In this document: piece after piece, positions 16,964 through 27,967 of the stretch
Position numbering within the stretch: position 1 is the first letter of the stretch
Layout of the letters: each line of letters starts with the position of its first letter
NCBI GenBank assembly: GCA_024635625.1
Contig: JAGXIQ010000002.1
Location: 1 to 33,839 of the forward strand
DNA length: 33,839 nucleotides
Origin: Loktanella sp.
Lineage (GTDB): Bacteria; Pseudomonadota; Alphaproteobacteria; Rhodobacterales; Rhodobacteraceae
Direction: 5' to 3'
Position numbers and translations under genes: made by a program
The notes under the pieces: generated by a model
What the model saw: only the letters and a program-made list of their open reading frames with translations
What the model was told of the DNA's origin: nothing
Databases searched by the model: none

Positions 16964-17695
16964 ATGAAAAGCTTCCTCGCAACCACCGCAATCGCTCTTG
17001 TTCTGGCCAACGGCGCAATCGCCGAAAGCCATGTTGCAGCCGATAGCGCAGCGACTGACAGCACCATGAGCACCGATTCGAACACCGCTACGGATGGCAC
17101 AATGACGACGACAGACAGCATCGCGCCAGCTGATGGCGCTGCGTCCACTGACGGCACAATGACCACCGAAGATCCTGCCGCGACTGACAGCATGGCAGAC
17201 ACGACCGCCACAGAGATGACAGATCAGACTGCAACCGACGCCACATCCACAACGGCAGAAATGGCCGGCTCTTCTGACATGTCCGGCGCACCCGCCATGA
17301 CCATGGACGGCTACGAGACTCTGACGAATATGGACATAACCGCGGACGAACTGACCGGCATGAACGTGTATGGCCCCGATGACGAACAGGTCGGCGAGAT
17401 CGGCAATCTGGTCATTGCAGACGATGCCACGATCACCGACGTGATCGTCGACGTCGGCGGCTTCTTGGGTCTGGGTGAAAAGCCTGTCTCGATCTCTTTT
17501 GACAGCGTTCAGATCCTCAAACAGACCGATGGCGACGATATGCGCGCTTATGTGGCCATGACAGAAGACCAGATGAAAGAGTTGCCGAAGTACGAAGCAC
17601 CAGCCGAAGCGATGGAAAACACCGCACCGGCAGACGGCACGATGACCGACACCCCTGCTGAAGAAGCACCGGCCACCGAAGCCCCCGCTAACTAA
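16964..17695 (+). CDS. exported PRC-barrel domain protein with acidic low-complexity linker
   Basis: A 243-residue protein with a Sec signal peptide (about residues 1-20, ending NGAIAES). A long linker (about 21-115) made almost only of Thr, Asp, Ser, Ala and Met follows, with DGTMTT occurring twice. A PRC-barrel (about 118-195: LTGMNVYGPDDEQVGEIGNLV and DVIVDVGGFLGLGEKPVSI) comes next, then a Pro/Ala/Glu tail in which DGTMT recurs. PRC-barrels bind partners or RNA/pigment complexes; this exported form is common in Rhodobacterales but its role is unknown. The ATG at 16964 has AGGA about 9 bases upstream; an ATG at 16955 is less likely. Confidence 0.83.
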   Translation: MKSFLATTAIALVLANGAIAESHVAADSAATDSTMSTDSNTATDGTMTTTDSIAPADGAASTDGTMTTEDPAATDSMADTTATEMTDQTATDATSTTAEMAGSSDMSGAPAMTMDGYETLTNMDITADELTGMNVYGPDDEQVGEIGNLVIADDATITDVIVDVGGFLGLGEKPVSISFDSVQILKQTDGDDMRAYVAMTEDQMKELPKYEAPAEAMENTAPADGTMTDTPAEEAPATEAPAN

Positions 17696-17719
17696 ATCCT
17701 TTTGAACCGCAGCAGTTTT

Positions 17720-17743
17720 AGGCCGCTCCCCCGGGAGCGGCCT
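17720..17743 (+). terminator. terminator between PRC-barrel and TauE genes
   Basis: A perfect 10-bp stem (AGGCCGCTCC / GGAGCGGCCT) with a 4-base loop, followed by CTTTC, 25 bases after the PRC-barrel stop. Its symmetry and position between convergent genes suggest it may serve both. Confidence 0.65.
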
Positions 17744-17746
17744 CTT

Positions 17747-18502
17747 TCATGAAAACGCTACCCAAAGCAGGCGAAAGCCAGTCAGAAGGAGTAGGATGTA
17801 GGTTAGTCCGAAAAAGACCCGATCGGACACCAAGTGATGCGCACGAACGCCCAGCCAAACTCCTGCGACAGCGAAGGGCGCTAGCAGTAAATCGACAATT
17901 AAAGTCTGTGTCGTGAAGATTCCGAGAAAAATATAAGGGACGAATTTCATCAGGTTGATCGCCCAAAAGATAACGACAGTCGTCGCCTGATAGGTCGTCT
18001 TGGGAATCCCTTGCCCCAGCAAAAAAACCGCGACGGGCGGCCCACCTGCATGGCTGACGAAGCTCGTAAAACCTGCCGCCATCCCCGTGACCCAAGCCCA
18101 CGGCCTTGAGAATGCGAAATGCCCGACCCGGATGAACCCACGCGCCCGACCCCATTGCCAGCCCACGAACGCAATGCAGATCAGGCCGATCAAAAGACGG
18201 AATGCATCTGCGTCGACAAGCGCATAGATGACCGCGCCAAGCGCAACACCGGGTACTGCCCCTACAACGATCCCGCAGACCGAAGCAGAGTGCCATTTAC
18301 CCCAATATGGCCGCAGCGAAGCGACATCGATCAGCATCAACAACGGCAGCATGATTCCTAACGCCAGTCCCGGCGGCACCACCAGCGCCAAGACTGCGGC
18401 GGCGGCAAAAGATGCCCCCGATCCGAAACCAGCTTTTGACAAACCGGCAAACATTACTGCCGGAATCGCGATCATAAAAAAGGTTAAATCGAAGGTCATC
18501 AT
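17747..18502 (-). CDS. TauE/SafE family permease
   Basis: A 251-residue integral membrane protein with about seven or eight hydrophobic helices and two family repeats, each with a Gly-rich turn: FAGLSKAGFGSGASFAAA in the first half and FVSHAGGPPVAVFLLGQGI in the second. The family exports sulfite, sulfoacetate or other organosulfur anions. The substrate here is unknown, since no sulfur genes are adjacent. I chose the first of two consecutive ATGs at 18502, with GGA 8 bases upstream; a longer start at 18535 is possible. Divergent from mdh. Confidence 0.87.
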   Translation of the reverse strand: MMTFDLTFFMIAIPAVMFAGLSKAGFGSGASFAAAAVLALVVPPGLALGIMLPLLMLIDVASLRPYWGKWHSASVCGIVVGAVPGVALGAVIYALVDADAFRLLIGLICIAFVGWQWGRARGFIRVGHFAFSRPWAWVTGMAAGFTSFVSHAGGPPVAVFLLGQGIPKTTYQATTVVIFWAINLMKFVPYIFLGIFTTQTLIVDLLLAPFAVAGVWLGVRAHHLVSDRVFFGLTYILLLLTGFRLLWVAFS

Positions 18503-18541
18503 CTTGAAATTCCAAGCCACGGCATCTTTCACCACTCCTAA

Positions 18542-19621
<1,080 letters not shown>

Positions 19622-19640
19622 TCAGTCCGTGCAATTTTAC

Positions 19641-19675
19641 AAAGCGCGTCGCGGGGTTCCTGCGGCGCGCTTTTT
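19641..19675 (+). terminator. terminator of mdh
   Basis: AAAGCGCG pairs with CGCGCTTT around a 17-base partly paired loop, then TTTTC; it starts 20 bases after the mdh stop. It lies just before the 3' end of the convergent glycosyltransferase gene. Confidence 0.65.
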
Positions 19676-19679
19676 CGTT

Positions 19680-20705
19680 TCAGGCAGATCTGCGCCAGCC
19701 GCCGTCCAACTGAGTTCGCATGATACGATCGAAAGCCGCCGGATAGAAGATCGGCGCAGACTGCGGCCACCTGCGAATCGCTGCTGCGGCGGGATCGACG
19801 GGCATTGGCATTATCGCCTCACGTGCTTCCAACGCTGCGAACGCTTGCGACGAAACCTGTCTTAAGCCATGAAAATATTGGGTTGGGTCATTCGAACGTC
19901 CGCTTAATGCGGATATCTGTGCACTGCGCGCGGGGCTCATGATGACGGCGCGTTTGTCGGGCGGAATATCCGCGTCGCGGTCGATCATCTTGGCCACCGC
20001 ATGATGTGGCGTCAGGCCATCAACATGGACGATCTGCGGCAGATGCAACATCTTGCGCCCGACAGGGTCCCGGCGGTCTGCCACACTGCCCGGCCCGTCG
20101 CGAAAGCTGTCGTGGATGCCTATGGACAGCCCCGCAGCCACCCGCGTGATTGATTTACAACCTGCATAAGCCGCCATACCCCGCGTCAGTCGCGCCGCCA
20201 ATGCCGCGCCATATGTTGCAGCAGGCGCAAGCACCGGACCACGGCAATACCCCTCAAAAACCCGATTGAGAGGTATATCACCGACAAAGCACCGCTCCCA
20301 CACAGGAAGCTTGATGACGGAAACGCCCTGTGGAAGCATCGAAAGCTGCCGCATGACGTAGCGAGTCTGAATAAGGAACTCGTCCGCGTCGCAATGTAAA
20401 AGCCATGGCGAGCGCGCATAATCCTGGCAAATCTGCGCGTTAATGACCTGACGCGCGACAATCATTGTGGGTCGACCACCTTGCATTGTGGGTCGACCAC
20501 CTTGCCTTGCCCAATAGCGTTCATCGCATACAGTCACACGTACCTGCCGCATTCCGGCAAGCAACCCAATGGCAGGATCGTCTGGATCATCAAAATAGAG
20601 GTGTATGCACCGTACACCCTGTTCCAAATGGTGCGCCACGAAAGCAAGCGAGAACGGCAAAGGCTCTTTCAAAGTCGTCACGATATCAATTGCAGCCTGC
20701 GTCAA
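19680..20705 (-). CDS. glycosyltransferase family 2-like protein
   Basis: A 341-residue protein of the Glyco_tranf_2_4 type. An N-terminal nucleotide-sugar domain begins IDIVTTLKEPLPFSLAFVAHHLEQGV and carries HCDADEF as the DxD-like metal/sugar motif, followed by a basic C-terminal half rich in His and Arg. The start is a TTG at 20705 with GGAG 7 bases upstream; a GTG at 20681 is the next option. An in-frame 21-bp tandem duplication (20463-20504) repeats seven residues, giving GGRPTM twice. Acceptor and pathway (probably surface polysaccharide) are unknown. It is divergent from sucC across a region containing the paired operator. Confidence 0.78.
   Translation of the reverse strand: MTQAAIDIVTTLKEPLPFSLAFVAHHLEQGVRCIHLYFDDPDDPAIGLLAGMRQVRVTVCDERYWARQGGRPTMQGGRPTMIVARQVINAQICQDYARSPWLLHCDADEFLIQTRYVMRQLSMLPQGVSVIKLPVWERCFVGDIPLNRVFEGYCRGPVLAPAATYGAALAARLTRGMAAYAGCKSITRVAAGLSIGIHDSFRDGPGSVADRRDPVGRKMLHLPQIVHVDGLTPHHAVAKMIDRDADIPPDKRAVIMSPARSAQISALSGRSNDPTQYFHGLRQVSSQAFAALEAREAIMPMPVDPAAAAIRRWPQSAPIFYPAAFDRIMRTQLDGGWRRSA
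20463..20504. repeat. 21-bp perfect tandem duplication in the glycosyltransferase gene
   Basis: Two identical adjacent copies (20463-20483 and 20484-20504), each containing the palindrome GGTCGACC. The length keeps the reading frame and doubles a seven-residue segment next to the nucleotide-sugar domain. Confidence 0.95.
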
Positions 20706-20796
20706 AACACGGCTCCATCCCGTCGCGTCTCATTCATTCCGCAAATTCTTGGCATAAGAATCTTACCAAACGATCAATCGAAACGGATTACTGTGG

Positions 20797-20833
20797 ATAT
20801 GTGATCACACGATTTGAGCCTGTGATCACATAT
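20797..20833. promoter_or_regulatory. paired palindromic operator upstream of sucC
   Basis: ATATGTGATCACA (20797-20809) and TGTGATCACATAT (20821-20833) form a perfect 13-bp inverted repeat, and each arm is itself a palindrome. The centres are 21 bp apart, the same as upstream of sdhC. It lies about 95-130 bases before the sucC ATG and about 90-130 bases before the divergent glycosyltransferase start, so it could act on either. Confidence 0.7.
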
Positions 20834-20926
20834 GTCGGAATTCCGCCTAGGAACCATCTTGAGTAGTTTTTTGTTAAAACAGGATATGATTGAAGGGGTC
20901 AAAGCCATCCAGACAAGGGACGCGAC

Positions 20927-22120
20927 ATGAACATCCACGAATATCAGGCCAAGGCGCTGCTGCGGTCATACGGGGCGCCGGTTAGCGACGGACGTGCCGT
21001 CATGAAAGCCGAAGACGCGAAAACGGCGGCTGGCGAACTCGATGGCCCGCTTTGGGTGGTTAAGGCGCAGATCCACGCCGGTGGGCGCGGCAAGGGCAGC
21101 TTCAAAGAAGCGGATGCCGGTGAAAAAGGTGGCGTTCGCCTGACTAGTTCGGTGGAAGAGGCCGCACAGGAAGCCAAAAAAATGCTGGGCCGTACGCTAG
21201 TCACACACCAGACCGGTCCCGCAGGCAAGGTTGTGAACCGCATTTACATCGAAGACGGCTCTGGCATCGAAACAGAGCTTTACCTCGCTCTGCTCGTTGA
21301 TCGCCAGACCAGCCGCATCAGCTTTGTCTGCTCCACCGAAGGTGGCATGGACATCGAAGAAGTGGCCGCAAGCACGCCAGAAAAAATTCTTTCGTTCTCT
21401 GTCGATCCCGCGACCGGGTATCAGGCATTCCATGGTCGTCGCGTCGCATTCTCGCTGGGTCTGACTGGCGGTCAGGTAAAGCAGTGCGTCACCTTGATGG
21501 GTCAGCTCTATAAAGCCTTCACCGAGAAGGACATGGAGATGCTGGAGATCAACCCACTGATCGTAACCGACAAGGGCGACCTGAAGGTCTTGGATGCTAA
21601 AGTCAGCTTTGACGGCAACGCTATGTACCGCCACCCGGACATCGCCTCTTTACGGGACGAGACGGAAGAGGACTCCAAGGAACTCGCGGCCTCTAAATAC
21701 GACCTGAACTACATCGCGCTGGACGGCGAGATTGGCTGTATGGTCAACGGCGCAGGCCTTGCGATGGCGACGATGGACATCATCAAGCTTTATGGTGCTG
21801 AACCAGCCAACTTCCTCGACGTCGGCGGTGGCGCGACCAAGGAAAAGGTCACCGAGGCGTTCAAGATCATCACCTCTGACCCGAACGTCAAAGGCATCCT
21901 CGTCAATATCTTCGGCGGTATCATGCGCTGCGATGTCATTGCCGAAGGCGTAATCGCCGCTGTTAAAGAGGTCGGATTGAAGGTTCCGCTTGTCGTCCGT
22001 CTGGAAGGCACAAACGTCGAGAAGGGCAAGGAAATCATCCGCAACTCTGGTCTTGATGTTATCGCAGCTGACGACCTGAAAGACGGTGCGCAGAAGATCG
22101 TGAAGGCAGTCAAAGGATGA
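20927..22120 (+). CDS. sucC: succinyl-CoA synthetase beta subunit
   Basis: A 397-residue ADP/GDP-forming subunit with an ATP-grasp domain ([20 protein letters not shown] at the start, [16 protein letters not shown]) and the C-terminal CoA-ligase flavodoxin-like domain ([17 protein letters not shown] and [16 protein letters not shown]). With SucD it interconverts succinyl-CoA and succinate with substrate-level phosphorylation. AAGGGA lies before the ATG. The stop overlaps the next gene by 4 bases. First gene of the suc operon; its leader region carries the paired operator. Confidence 0.98.
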   Translation: MNIHEYQAKALLRSYGAPVSDGRAVMKAEDAKTAAGELDGPLWVVKAQIHAGGRGKGSFKEADAGEKGGVRLTSSVEEAAQEAKKMLGRTLVTHQTGPAGKVVNRIYIEDGSGIETELYLALLVDRQTSRISFVCSTEGGMDIEEVAASTPEKILSFSVDPATGYQAFHGRRVAFSLGLTGGQVKQCVTLMGQLYKAFTEKDMEMLEINPLIVTDKGDLKVLDAKVSFDGNAMYRHPDIASLRDETEEDSKELAASKYDLNYIALDGEIGCMVNGAGLAMATMDIIKLYGAEPANFLDVGGGATKEKVTEAFKIITSDPNVKGILVNIFGGIMRCDVIAEGVIAAVKEVGLKVPLVVRLEGTNVEKGKEIIRNSGLDVIAADDLKDGAQKIVKAVKG

Positions 22121-22404
22121 TCCGTCTGTTTGCGATCCTCGGCACCCTCGCCCTGACCGCAGCCTGCAGTAGTTCCGACTACGTCCGAAATGGTCCTCAG
22201 TCGGAAAGCCCCTCGGGCGGCGGCGTGCTGGCCACTCCGATCACGGTCGCGACTGCATCAGTTCAACCGTCGACATATGCGCCATCGTCGACGCAGACGG
22301 TCGTCATTACACCCGACGATGCTGCATCTCGGTCAGAAATCAATGCAGGTGCCGAATTCGGCGCACGCGCGGGTTTGATCATCGCGAACGCCCTCTTCCG
22401 CTAA
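22117..22404 (+). CDS. small lipoprotein between sucC and sucD
   Basis: A 95-residue protein with a lipoprotein signal and lipobox LTAAC (Cys17). A Ser/Thr/Pro-rich stretch with [18 protein letters not shown] follows, then a C-terminal segment [21 protein letters not shown]. No known domain. Its ATG overlaps the sucC stop (ATGA) and sucD starts 47 bases later, so it is cotranscribed with the enzyme subunits. Its sequence is not similar to the lipoprotein in the sdh operon, but the position is analogous. Function unknown. Confidence 0.8.
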   Translation: MIRLFAILGTLALTAACSSSDYVRNGPQSESPSGGGVLATPITVATASVQPSTYAPSSTQTVVITPDDAASRSEINAGAEFGARAGLIIANALFR

Positions 22405-22451
22405 TTCATGGTGGAGCGATCCACCGAGCCATTCAATATACGGAGGCCCAC

Positions 22452-23339
22452 ATGGCCATTCTCGTCAACGAAAATACTCGCGTGATCTGTCAGGGCCTCA
22501 CCGGCTCTCAAGGTACGTTCCACACCGAACAGGCGATTGCCTACGGCACAAAAATGGTCGGCGGCGTGACCCCCGGCAAGGGTGGCCAGACGCACCTTAA
22601 TTTGCCAGTCTTCGATTCCGTCCACGAAGCGAAGGCCCGCACTGAAGCCACTGCATCGGTTATCTACGTCCCGCCTCCCTTCGCTGCTGATTCGATCCTC
22701 GAGGCGATTGACGCTGAGATGGAATTGATCATCTGCATCACCGAAGGCATCCCGGTGTTGGATATGATGAAAGTTAAGCGCGCATTGGAAGGGTCGAAGT
22801 CCCGCCTGATCGGTCCAAACTGCCCGGGTGTCATCACGCCTGACGCCTGCAAGATCGGCATTATGCCCGGCCACATCCACAAGCGCGGGTCGGTCGGTGT
22901 CGTGTCCCGTTCTGGCACGCTGACCTATGAAGCCGTCAAACAGACGACGGATTCGGGTCTGGGCCAGTCCACTGCTGTGGGTATCGGCGGCGACCCCATC
23001 AAGGGTAGCGAGCACATCGACATCCTCGAAATGTTCCTCGCCGACCCGGAAACTCACTCGATCATCATGATCGGTGAGATTGGCGGCAGCGCCGAAGAAG
23101 AAGCAGCGCAGTTCCTTGCTGACGAACGGAAGGCCGGTCGCTGGAAGCCGACAGCCGGCTTCATTGCTGGCCGCACCGCCCCTCCCGGCCGCCGCATGGG
23201 CCACGCTGGTGCCATCGTTGCTGGCGGCAAGGGTGACGCAGAATCCAAGATCGAAGCGATGAAAGCCGCTGGGATCGTCGTTGCCGACAGCCCCGCAACG
23301 CTTGGCGAGGCAGTACTGTCCGCGATCGATAAGAAATAA
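22452..23339 (+). CDS. sucD: succinyl-CoA synthetase alpha subunit
   Basis: A 295-residue subunit. It has a CoA-binding Rossmann domain ([52 protein letters not shown]), [11 protein letters not shown], and the ligase domain with [13 protein letters not shown] and [11 protein letters not shown] containing the phosphohistidine. It forms the catalytic complex with SucC. GGAGG with the same context as before lpd precedes the ATG. Confidence 0.98.
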   Translation: MAILVNENTRVICQGLTGSQGTFHTEQAIAYGTKMVGGVTPGKGGQTHLNLPVFDSVHEAKARTEATASVIYVPPPFAADSILEAIDAEMELIICITEGIPVLDMMKVKRALEGSKSRLIGPNCPGVITPDACKIGIMPGHIHKRGSVGVVSRSGTLTYEAVKQTTDSGLGQSTAVGIGGDPIKGSEHIDILEMFLADPETHSIIMIGEIGGSAEEEAAQFLADERKAGRWKPTAGFIAGRTAPPGRRMGHAGAIVAGGKGDAESKIEAMKAAGIVVADSPATLGEAVLSAIDKK

Positions 23340-23347
23340 GTTCAAGG

Positions 23348-23372
23348 GGTGGGCCTTAGGGCCCACCTTTTT
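23348..23372 (+). terminator. intercistronic terminator/attenuator between sucD and sucA
   Basis: An 8-bp stem (GGTGGGCC / GGCCCACC, 4-base loop) followed by TTTTT, 8 bases after the sucD stop. A second hairpin without T run (23380-23398, GACGGGC/GCCCGTC) follows, ending 19 bases before the sucA ATG. The pair could set the ratio of sucCD to sucAB-lpd transcripts. Confidence 0.7.
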
Positions 23373-23417
23373 CCCGTGCGACGGGCATATGGCCCGTCCT
23401 ACCCCACAGGTGTCCAG

Positions 23418-26378
23418 ATGAACGACCATTCTCCCAACGACGTGCTTCACGCCTCTAGCTTCTTACAGGGGCATAATGCGGATTACGTCGAACAGCTTTA
23501 CGCGCGCTATGCGGATAATCCGCAGGCTGTCGACGTAAGCTGGCGGGATTTTTTCAAGTCTCTTGGCGATTCGCCAGCCGATGCCAAGGCAGAGGCGGCA
23601 GGCCCGTCATGGGGCCGCATGGACTGGCCCCCGGTTCCAAACGACGACCTGACGCAGGCGCTCGATGGTCAATGGGCGCAGGAACCCGCTGCCGCAGCTA
23701 AAAAAATCACAGCTAAAGCTGAGGAAAAAGGCGCCAGCCTGTCCGAAACGCAGATTCGCGCCGCCGTGCTGGATAGTATTCGGGCGCTGATGATCATCCG
23801 TGCCTACCGTATTCGCGGCCACCTGATTGCCGACCTGGACCCGCTGGGCGTGCGCGAAGTAACGAGCCATCCCGAGCTTGAGCCCGCCAACTACGGCTTC
23901 ACGAAGGCCGACATGGATCGCCCGATCTTCATCGACAATGTATTGGGACTAGAGATCGCAACAATGGCCGAGATTATGGCCATCGTGAAGCGCACCTACT
24001 GCGGCACCTTCGCGCTGCAATACATGCACATTTCAAACCCCGAAGAGGCTCGTTGGCTGAAAGAGCGGATCGAAGGCTATGGCAAGGAGATCAGCTTTAC
24101 CCAGAATGGCCGTAAGGCAATCCTGAACAAGCTGGTAGAGGCCGAAGGTTTCGAGAAGTTCCTGCATGTCAAATACATGGGTACCAAACGTTTTGGTCTG
24201 GATGGTGGCGAAAGCCTGATCCCCGCGATGGAGCAGATCATCAAGCGCGGTGGCCAACTTGGCATGGAAGAAGTCGTTATCGGCATGCCGCACCGTGGCC
24301 GTTTGTCAGTGCTGGCGAACGTCATGAACAAGCCATACCGCGCAATCTTTAACGAATTCCAAGGCGGAAGCTTTAAACCAGAAGACGTCGAAGGCTCTGG
24401 CGACGTAAAATACCACCTCGGCGCGTCGTCTGACCGGGAATTCGATGGCAACGTCGTTCACTTGTCGTTGACGGCTAACCCTTCCCACCTAGAGGCCGTG
24501 AACCCTGTCGTGCTTGGCAAGGTTCGCGCGAAGCAGGACCAAAAGAACGACCGCGACCGCACAAAGGTTATGGCGATCCTGTTGCACGGCGATGCAGCCT
24601 TTGCTGGCCAAGGCGTCGTCGCTGAAGGATTTCAGCTATCTGGCATTCGTGGCCACCGCACAGGTGGCACCATGCATATCGTCGTGAACAACCAAATCGG
24701 ATTCACCACGGCGCCGCACTTTAGCCGGTCCAGTCCTTATCCCACCGACATCGCCCTGATGGTCGAAGCGCCAATTTTTCACGTCAATGGCGACGATCCA
24801 GAAGCAGTTGTTCACGCTGCGCGCGTTGCGACGGAATTCCGCCAAAAGTTCCACAAGGATGTCGTGTTGGACATCATTTGCTATCGCCGCTTCGGTCACA
24901 ACGAAGGCGACGAGCCGATGTTCACCAACCCGGTCATGTACACAAAAATCAAGAAGCAAAAGACGACACTGACGCTTTACACAGACCGTCTCGTCAAGGA
25001 CGGCCTGATCCCCGAGGGCGAGATCGAGGACATGAAAGCAGCGTTCCAGGCGACCTTGAACGCAGAGTTCGAGGCCGGTAAAACTTACAAACCAAACAAG
25101 GCCGACTGGCTGGACGGGCGCTGGTCCCACCTTGACCGTGACAAGGACAATTATCAGCGCGGCGAAACCGCGATCAGCACCGAAGCCATGACCGATATTG
25201 GCAACGCGCTGACGACTTCGCCAGAGAATTTCGCAACCCACAGGACGATTGACCGCCTGCTGGACGCGAAAAAGCAGATGTTCGAAACAGGCAATGGCTT
25301 CGACTGGGCGACCGGCGAAGCGTTGGCCTTTGGGTCGCTTGCGCTGGAAGGTTACCCGGTCCGGTTGGCCGGGCAGGACAGCACCCGAGGCACGTTCAGC
25401 CAGCGACACTCTTCACTGATCGACCAGAACACAGAGGAACGCTATTTCCCGCTGAACCACATCCGTGAGGGGCAGGCGCAATACGAAGTCATCGACTCGA
25501 TGTTGTCGGAATACGCTGTGCTGGGTTTCGAGTATGGCTATTCGCTGGCTGAACCCAACGCCTTGACCCTATGGGAAGCGCAGTTCGGCGATTTCGCAAA
25601 CGGCGCGCAGATTATGTTCGACCAGTTTATCAGTAGTGGCGAATCAAAGTGGCTGCGGATGTCAGGCCTAGTCTGCCTGTTGCCGCACGGCTACGAAGGA
25701 CAGGGGCCGGAACACTCCAGCGCCCGACTGGAACGATTCCTGACGATGTGCGGCAACGATAACTGGATTGTCGCCAACTGCACTACGCCGGCGAACTACT
25801 TCCATATCCTGCGCCGCCAACTGCACCGCAGCTATCGCAAGCCGCTGATCCTGATGACGCCGAAATCCCTGTTGCGTCACAAGATGGCTGTGTCCGACGC
25901 CGTTGACTTCACGACCGGATCATCCTTTCACCGCGTTCTCTGGGACGATGCTGAAAAGGGGCATTCGGACACGCAACTGGTTGCCGATGACAAGATCAAG
26001 CGCGTGGTGATGTGCTCCGGCAAGGTCTATTACGATCTGCTGGAAGAACGTGACGCCCGTGGCATCACGGACACCTACATCCTGCGGTTCGAGCAGTTCT
26101 ACCCCTTCCCGGCGCAGTCCGCCGTGGCAGAGCTGGAGCGGTTCAAGAACGCCGAGATGGTCTGGTGTCAGGAAGAGCCCAAGAACCAAGGGGGCTGGTC
26201 CTTCATGGAACCGAACCTCGAATGGTGCCTGACCCGGATCAAAGCGAAACACACGCGGCCTGTCTACGCCGGCCGCGCGGCTGCCGCCTCGCCCGCGACA
26301 GGCCTCGCCAGCCAGCACAAAGCCCAGCAGGCCACATTGGTCGCCGAGGCCCTGAACATCGAAGGAAAAGACAAATGA
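23418..26378 (+). CDS. sucA: 2-oxoglutarate dehydrogenase E1 component
   Basis: A 986-residue thiamine-diphosphate enzyme that decarboxylates 2-oxoglutarate and transfers the succinyl group to the SucB lipoyl arm. It shows the N-terminal [25 protein letters not shown] segment, [28 protein letters not shown] and [11 protein letters not shown] (cofactor domain). Further along are [27 protein letters not shown], then [14 protein letters not shown] and [23 protein letters not shown] chose the ATG at 23418 (MNDHSPNDV) with AGGTG upstream; a longer frame reaches back into the terminator. The stop overlaps sucB by 4 bases. Confidence 0.98.
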   Translation: MNDHSPNDVLHASSFLQGHNADYVEQLYARYADNPQAVDVSWRDFFKSLGDSPADAKAEAAGPSWGRMDWPPVPNDDLTQALDGQWAQEPAAAAKKITAKAEEKGASLSETQIRAAVLDSIRALMIIRAYRIRGHLIADLDPLGVREVTSHPELEPANYGFTKADMDRPIFIDNVLGLEIATMAEIMAIVKRTYCGTFALQYMHISNPEEARWLKERIEGYGKEISFTQNGRKAILNKLVEAEGFEKFLHVKYMGTKRFGLDGGESLIPAMEQIIKRGGQLGMEEVVIGMPHRGRLSVLANVMNKPYRAIFNEFQGGSFKPEDVEGSGDVKYHLGASSDREFDGNVVHLSLTANPSHLEAVNPVVLGKVRAKQDQKNDRDRTKVMAILLHGDAAFAGQGVVAEGFQLSGIRGHRTGGTMHIVVNNQIGFTTAPHFSRSSPYPTDIALMVEAPIFHVNGDDPEAVVHAARVATEFRQKFHKDVVLDIICYRRFGHNEGDEPMFTNPVMYTKIKKQKTTLTLYTDRLVKDGLIPEGEIEDMKAAFQATLNAEFEAGKTYKPNKADWLDGRWSHLDRDKDNYQRGETAISTEAMTDIGNALTTSPENFATHRTIDRLLDAKKQMFETGNGFDWATGEALAFGSLALEGYPVRLAGQDSTRGTFSQRHSSLIDQNTEERYFPLNHIREGQAQYEVIDSMLSEYAVLGFEYGYSLAEPNALTLWEAQFGDFANGAQIMFDQFISSGESKWLRMSGLVCLLPHGYEGQGPEHSSARLERFLTMCGNDNWIVANCTTPANYFHILRRQLHRSYRKPLILMTPKSLLRHKMAVSDAVDFTTGSSFHRVLWDDAEKGHSDTQLVADDKIKRVVMCSGKVYYDLLEERDARGITDTYILRFEQFYPFPAQSAVAELERFKNAEMVWCQEEPKNQGGWSFMEPNLEWCLTRIKAKHTRPVYAGRAAAASPATGLASQHKAQQATLVAEALNIEGKDK

Positions 26379-27649
26379 GCACTGAAGTCCGCGTCCCAAC
26401 CCTTGGCGAATCCGTCACCGAGGCGACCGTCGCAACATGGTTCAAGAAGCCCGGCGACAGTGTCGCAGTGGACGAGATGCTGTGCGAACTTGAAACGGAC
26501 AAGGTGACGGTCGAAGTCCCAAGCCCCGTCGCAGGCATCCTGTCAGAAATCGTCGCCGCTGAAGGCGATACCGTCGGCGTCGACGCCCTGCTGGCGCAGA
26601 TCAGTGAAGGCGGTGCGGACAGTGCCAAGGCCGAGGCTAAGCCTGAGAAGTCTGACGTCGATCAGGCTGCCAAGGCTGAAGACGTGCCGACAACAGCCGG
26701 GGCAGGTACGCCCTCTGATGGCGGCACGGGCACGGTGAATGCAGGACCGGAAGAGACAAGGCCACGCGATCCAGAAGACGCTCCGTCGGCCCAGAAGCTG
26801 ATGGCTGAAAAGGGGATCGACCGCGACGCTGTCACAGCCACCGGAAAAGACGGTCGCGTGATGAAAGAGGACGTGTTGAAGTCTTTGTCCCAGCCCAAGG
26901 CCGAGACACCCAAAGCCACGCCACGCGCGCCCACTTCAGCTGATCAAGCCGACCGCGAGGAACGGGTTAAGATGACTCGCCTGCGCCAAACCATCGCAAA
27001 GCGCTTAAAGGACAGCCAGAACACTGCCGCCATGCTGACGACCTATAACGAGGTCGACATGACCGCGGTCATGGATCTTCGCAACGAATACAAAGACCTG
27101 TTCCTGAAGAAGCACGGCGTTAAACTTGGTTTTATGTCCTTCTTCACAAAGGCATGCATCCATGCGTTGCACGAAGTGCCGGAAGTGAATGCTGAAATCG
27201 ACGGCACTGACGTTGTCTACAAGAACTACGTCAACATGGGTATTGCCGCTGGCACACCCACCGGCCTCGTCGTGCCGGTGCTGAAGGATGCCGATCAAAT
27301 GTCCTTTGCGGGCATTGAAAAGGCAATTGCTGCAATGGGTGGCAAGGCCCGCGACGGCAAGCTGTCCATGGCTGATATGCAGGGCGGTACCTTCACAATC
27401 TCTAACGGCGGGGTCTACGGATCTTTGATGTCGTCGCCCATCCTGAACCCCCCGCAGTCCGGTATACTTGGCATGCACAAGATTCAGGACCGTCCGATGG
27501 CGATCAACGGTGAAGTCGTCATTCGTCCGATGATGTATCTGGCGCTGTCCTACGACCACCGGATCGTCGACGGTAAAGGGGCTGTGACATTCCTCGTGCG
27601 TGTAAAAGAGGCGTTGGAAGATCCTCGGCGTCTTTTGATGGACCTCTAA
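26375..27649 (+). CDS. sucB: 2-oxoglutarate dehydrogenase E2 (dihydrolipoyl succinyltransferase)
   Basis: A 424-residue core enzyme that carries the succinyl group to CoA. One N-terminal lipoyl domain (about 1-77, lipoyl-Lys43 in ETDKV) is followed by an Ala/Pro/Glu/Lys-rich linker. Next come a peripheral subunit-binding domain (about 138-175: [30 protein letters not shown]) and the catalytic domain ending with [15 protein letters not shown] (catalytic His and Asp). Its ATG overlaps the sucA stop, so E1 and E2 are translationally coupled. Confidence 0.98.
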   Translation: MSTEVRVPTLGESVTEATVATWFKKPGDSVAVDEMLCELETDKVTVEVPSPVAGILSEIVAAEGDTVGVDALLAQISEGGADSAKAEAKPEKSDVDQAAKAEDVPTTAGAGTPSDGGTGTVNAGPEETRPRDPEDAPSAQKLMAEKGIDRDAVTATGKDGRVMKEDVLKSLSQPKAETPKATPRAPTSADQADREERVKMTRLRQTIAKRLKDSQNTAAMLTTYNEVDMTAVMDLRNEYKDLFLKKHGVKLGFMSFFTKACIHALHEVPEVNAEIDGTDVVYKNYVNMGIAAGTPTGLVVPVLKDADQMSFAGIEKAIAAMGGKARDGKLSMADMQGGTFTISNGGVYGSLMSSPILNPPQSGILGMHKIQDRPMAINGEVVIRPMMYLALSYDHRIVDGKGAVTFLVRVKEALEDPRRLLMDL

Positions 27650-27662
27650 ACGGAACCAGATC

Positions 27663-27693
27663 GTGTGGCGGGTCATTGGCTTGCCACACACCT
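27663..27693 (+). terminator. intercistronic hairpin after sucB
   Basis: GTGTGGC (27663-27669) and GCCACAC (27683-27689) pair around a 13-base loop and are followed by ACCTTTT. It may terminate part of the transcripts before the lpd end of the operon. Confidence 0.45.
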
Positions 27694-27709
27694 TTTGAAA
27701 GGCCGAACC

Positions 27710-27952
27710 ATGCAGCTTTTGACTCAGACAACCGTCAGCGACTTTTCGTCATACAAAACGGCCTTCGATGCCGAAGCTGAGAAGCGCATGAATGCAGGAT
27801 TAACCTTGTTGCAAATGTGGCATGTTGCGGATGATGCCAGCGCCGTCTTATGCCTGTTCGACCTGAACAACCGCGCCAAAGCGCAGGCATGGCTTGATGC
27901 AGAAGCGCAAACCGGCAATGCAATCACCGGTCGATTCCTCAATACCGTGTAA
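27710..27952 (+). CDS. small conserved protein in the sucAB-lpd operon
   Basis: An 80-residue protein starting MQLLTQTTVSDFSSYKTAFD, with MWHVADDASAVLCLFDLNN and AQAWLDAEAQTGNA. The beta-alpha-beta pattern looks like a dimeric ferredoxin-like (ABM-type) fold, but I recognise no named family. AAAGG lies 8 bases before the ATG at 27710. From memory, similar small proteins sit at this place in other Rhodobacterales; I cannot check this. Function unknown. Confidence 0.72.
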   Translation: MQLLTQTTVSDFSSYKTAFDAEAEKRMNAGLTLLQMWHVADDASAVLCLFDLNNRAKAQAWLDAEAQTGNAITGRFLNTV

Positions 27953-27967
27953 TTACGAAAGACTGCC

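Noticed and set aside
20801-20830. CRP or FNR site upstream of sucC
   Set aside because: CRP needs TGTGA-N6-TCACA and FNR needs TTGAT-N4-ATCAA; here the half-sites abut with no spacer.
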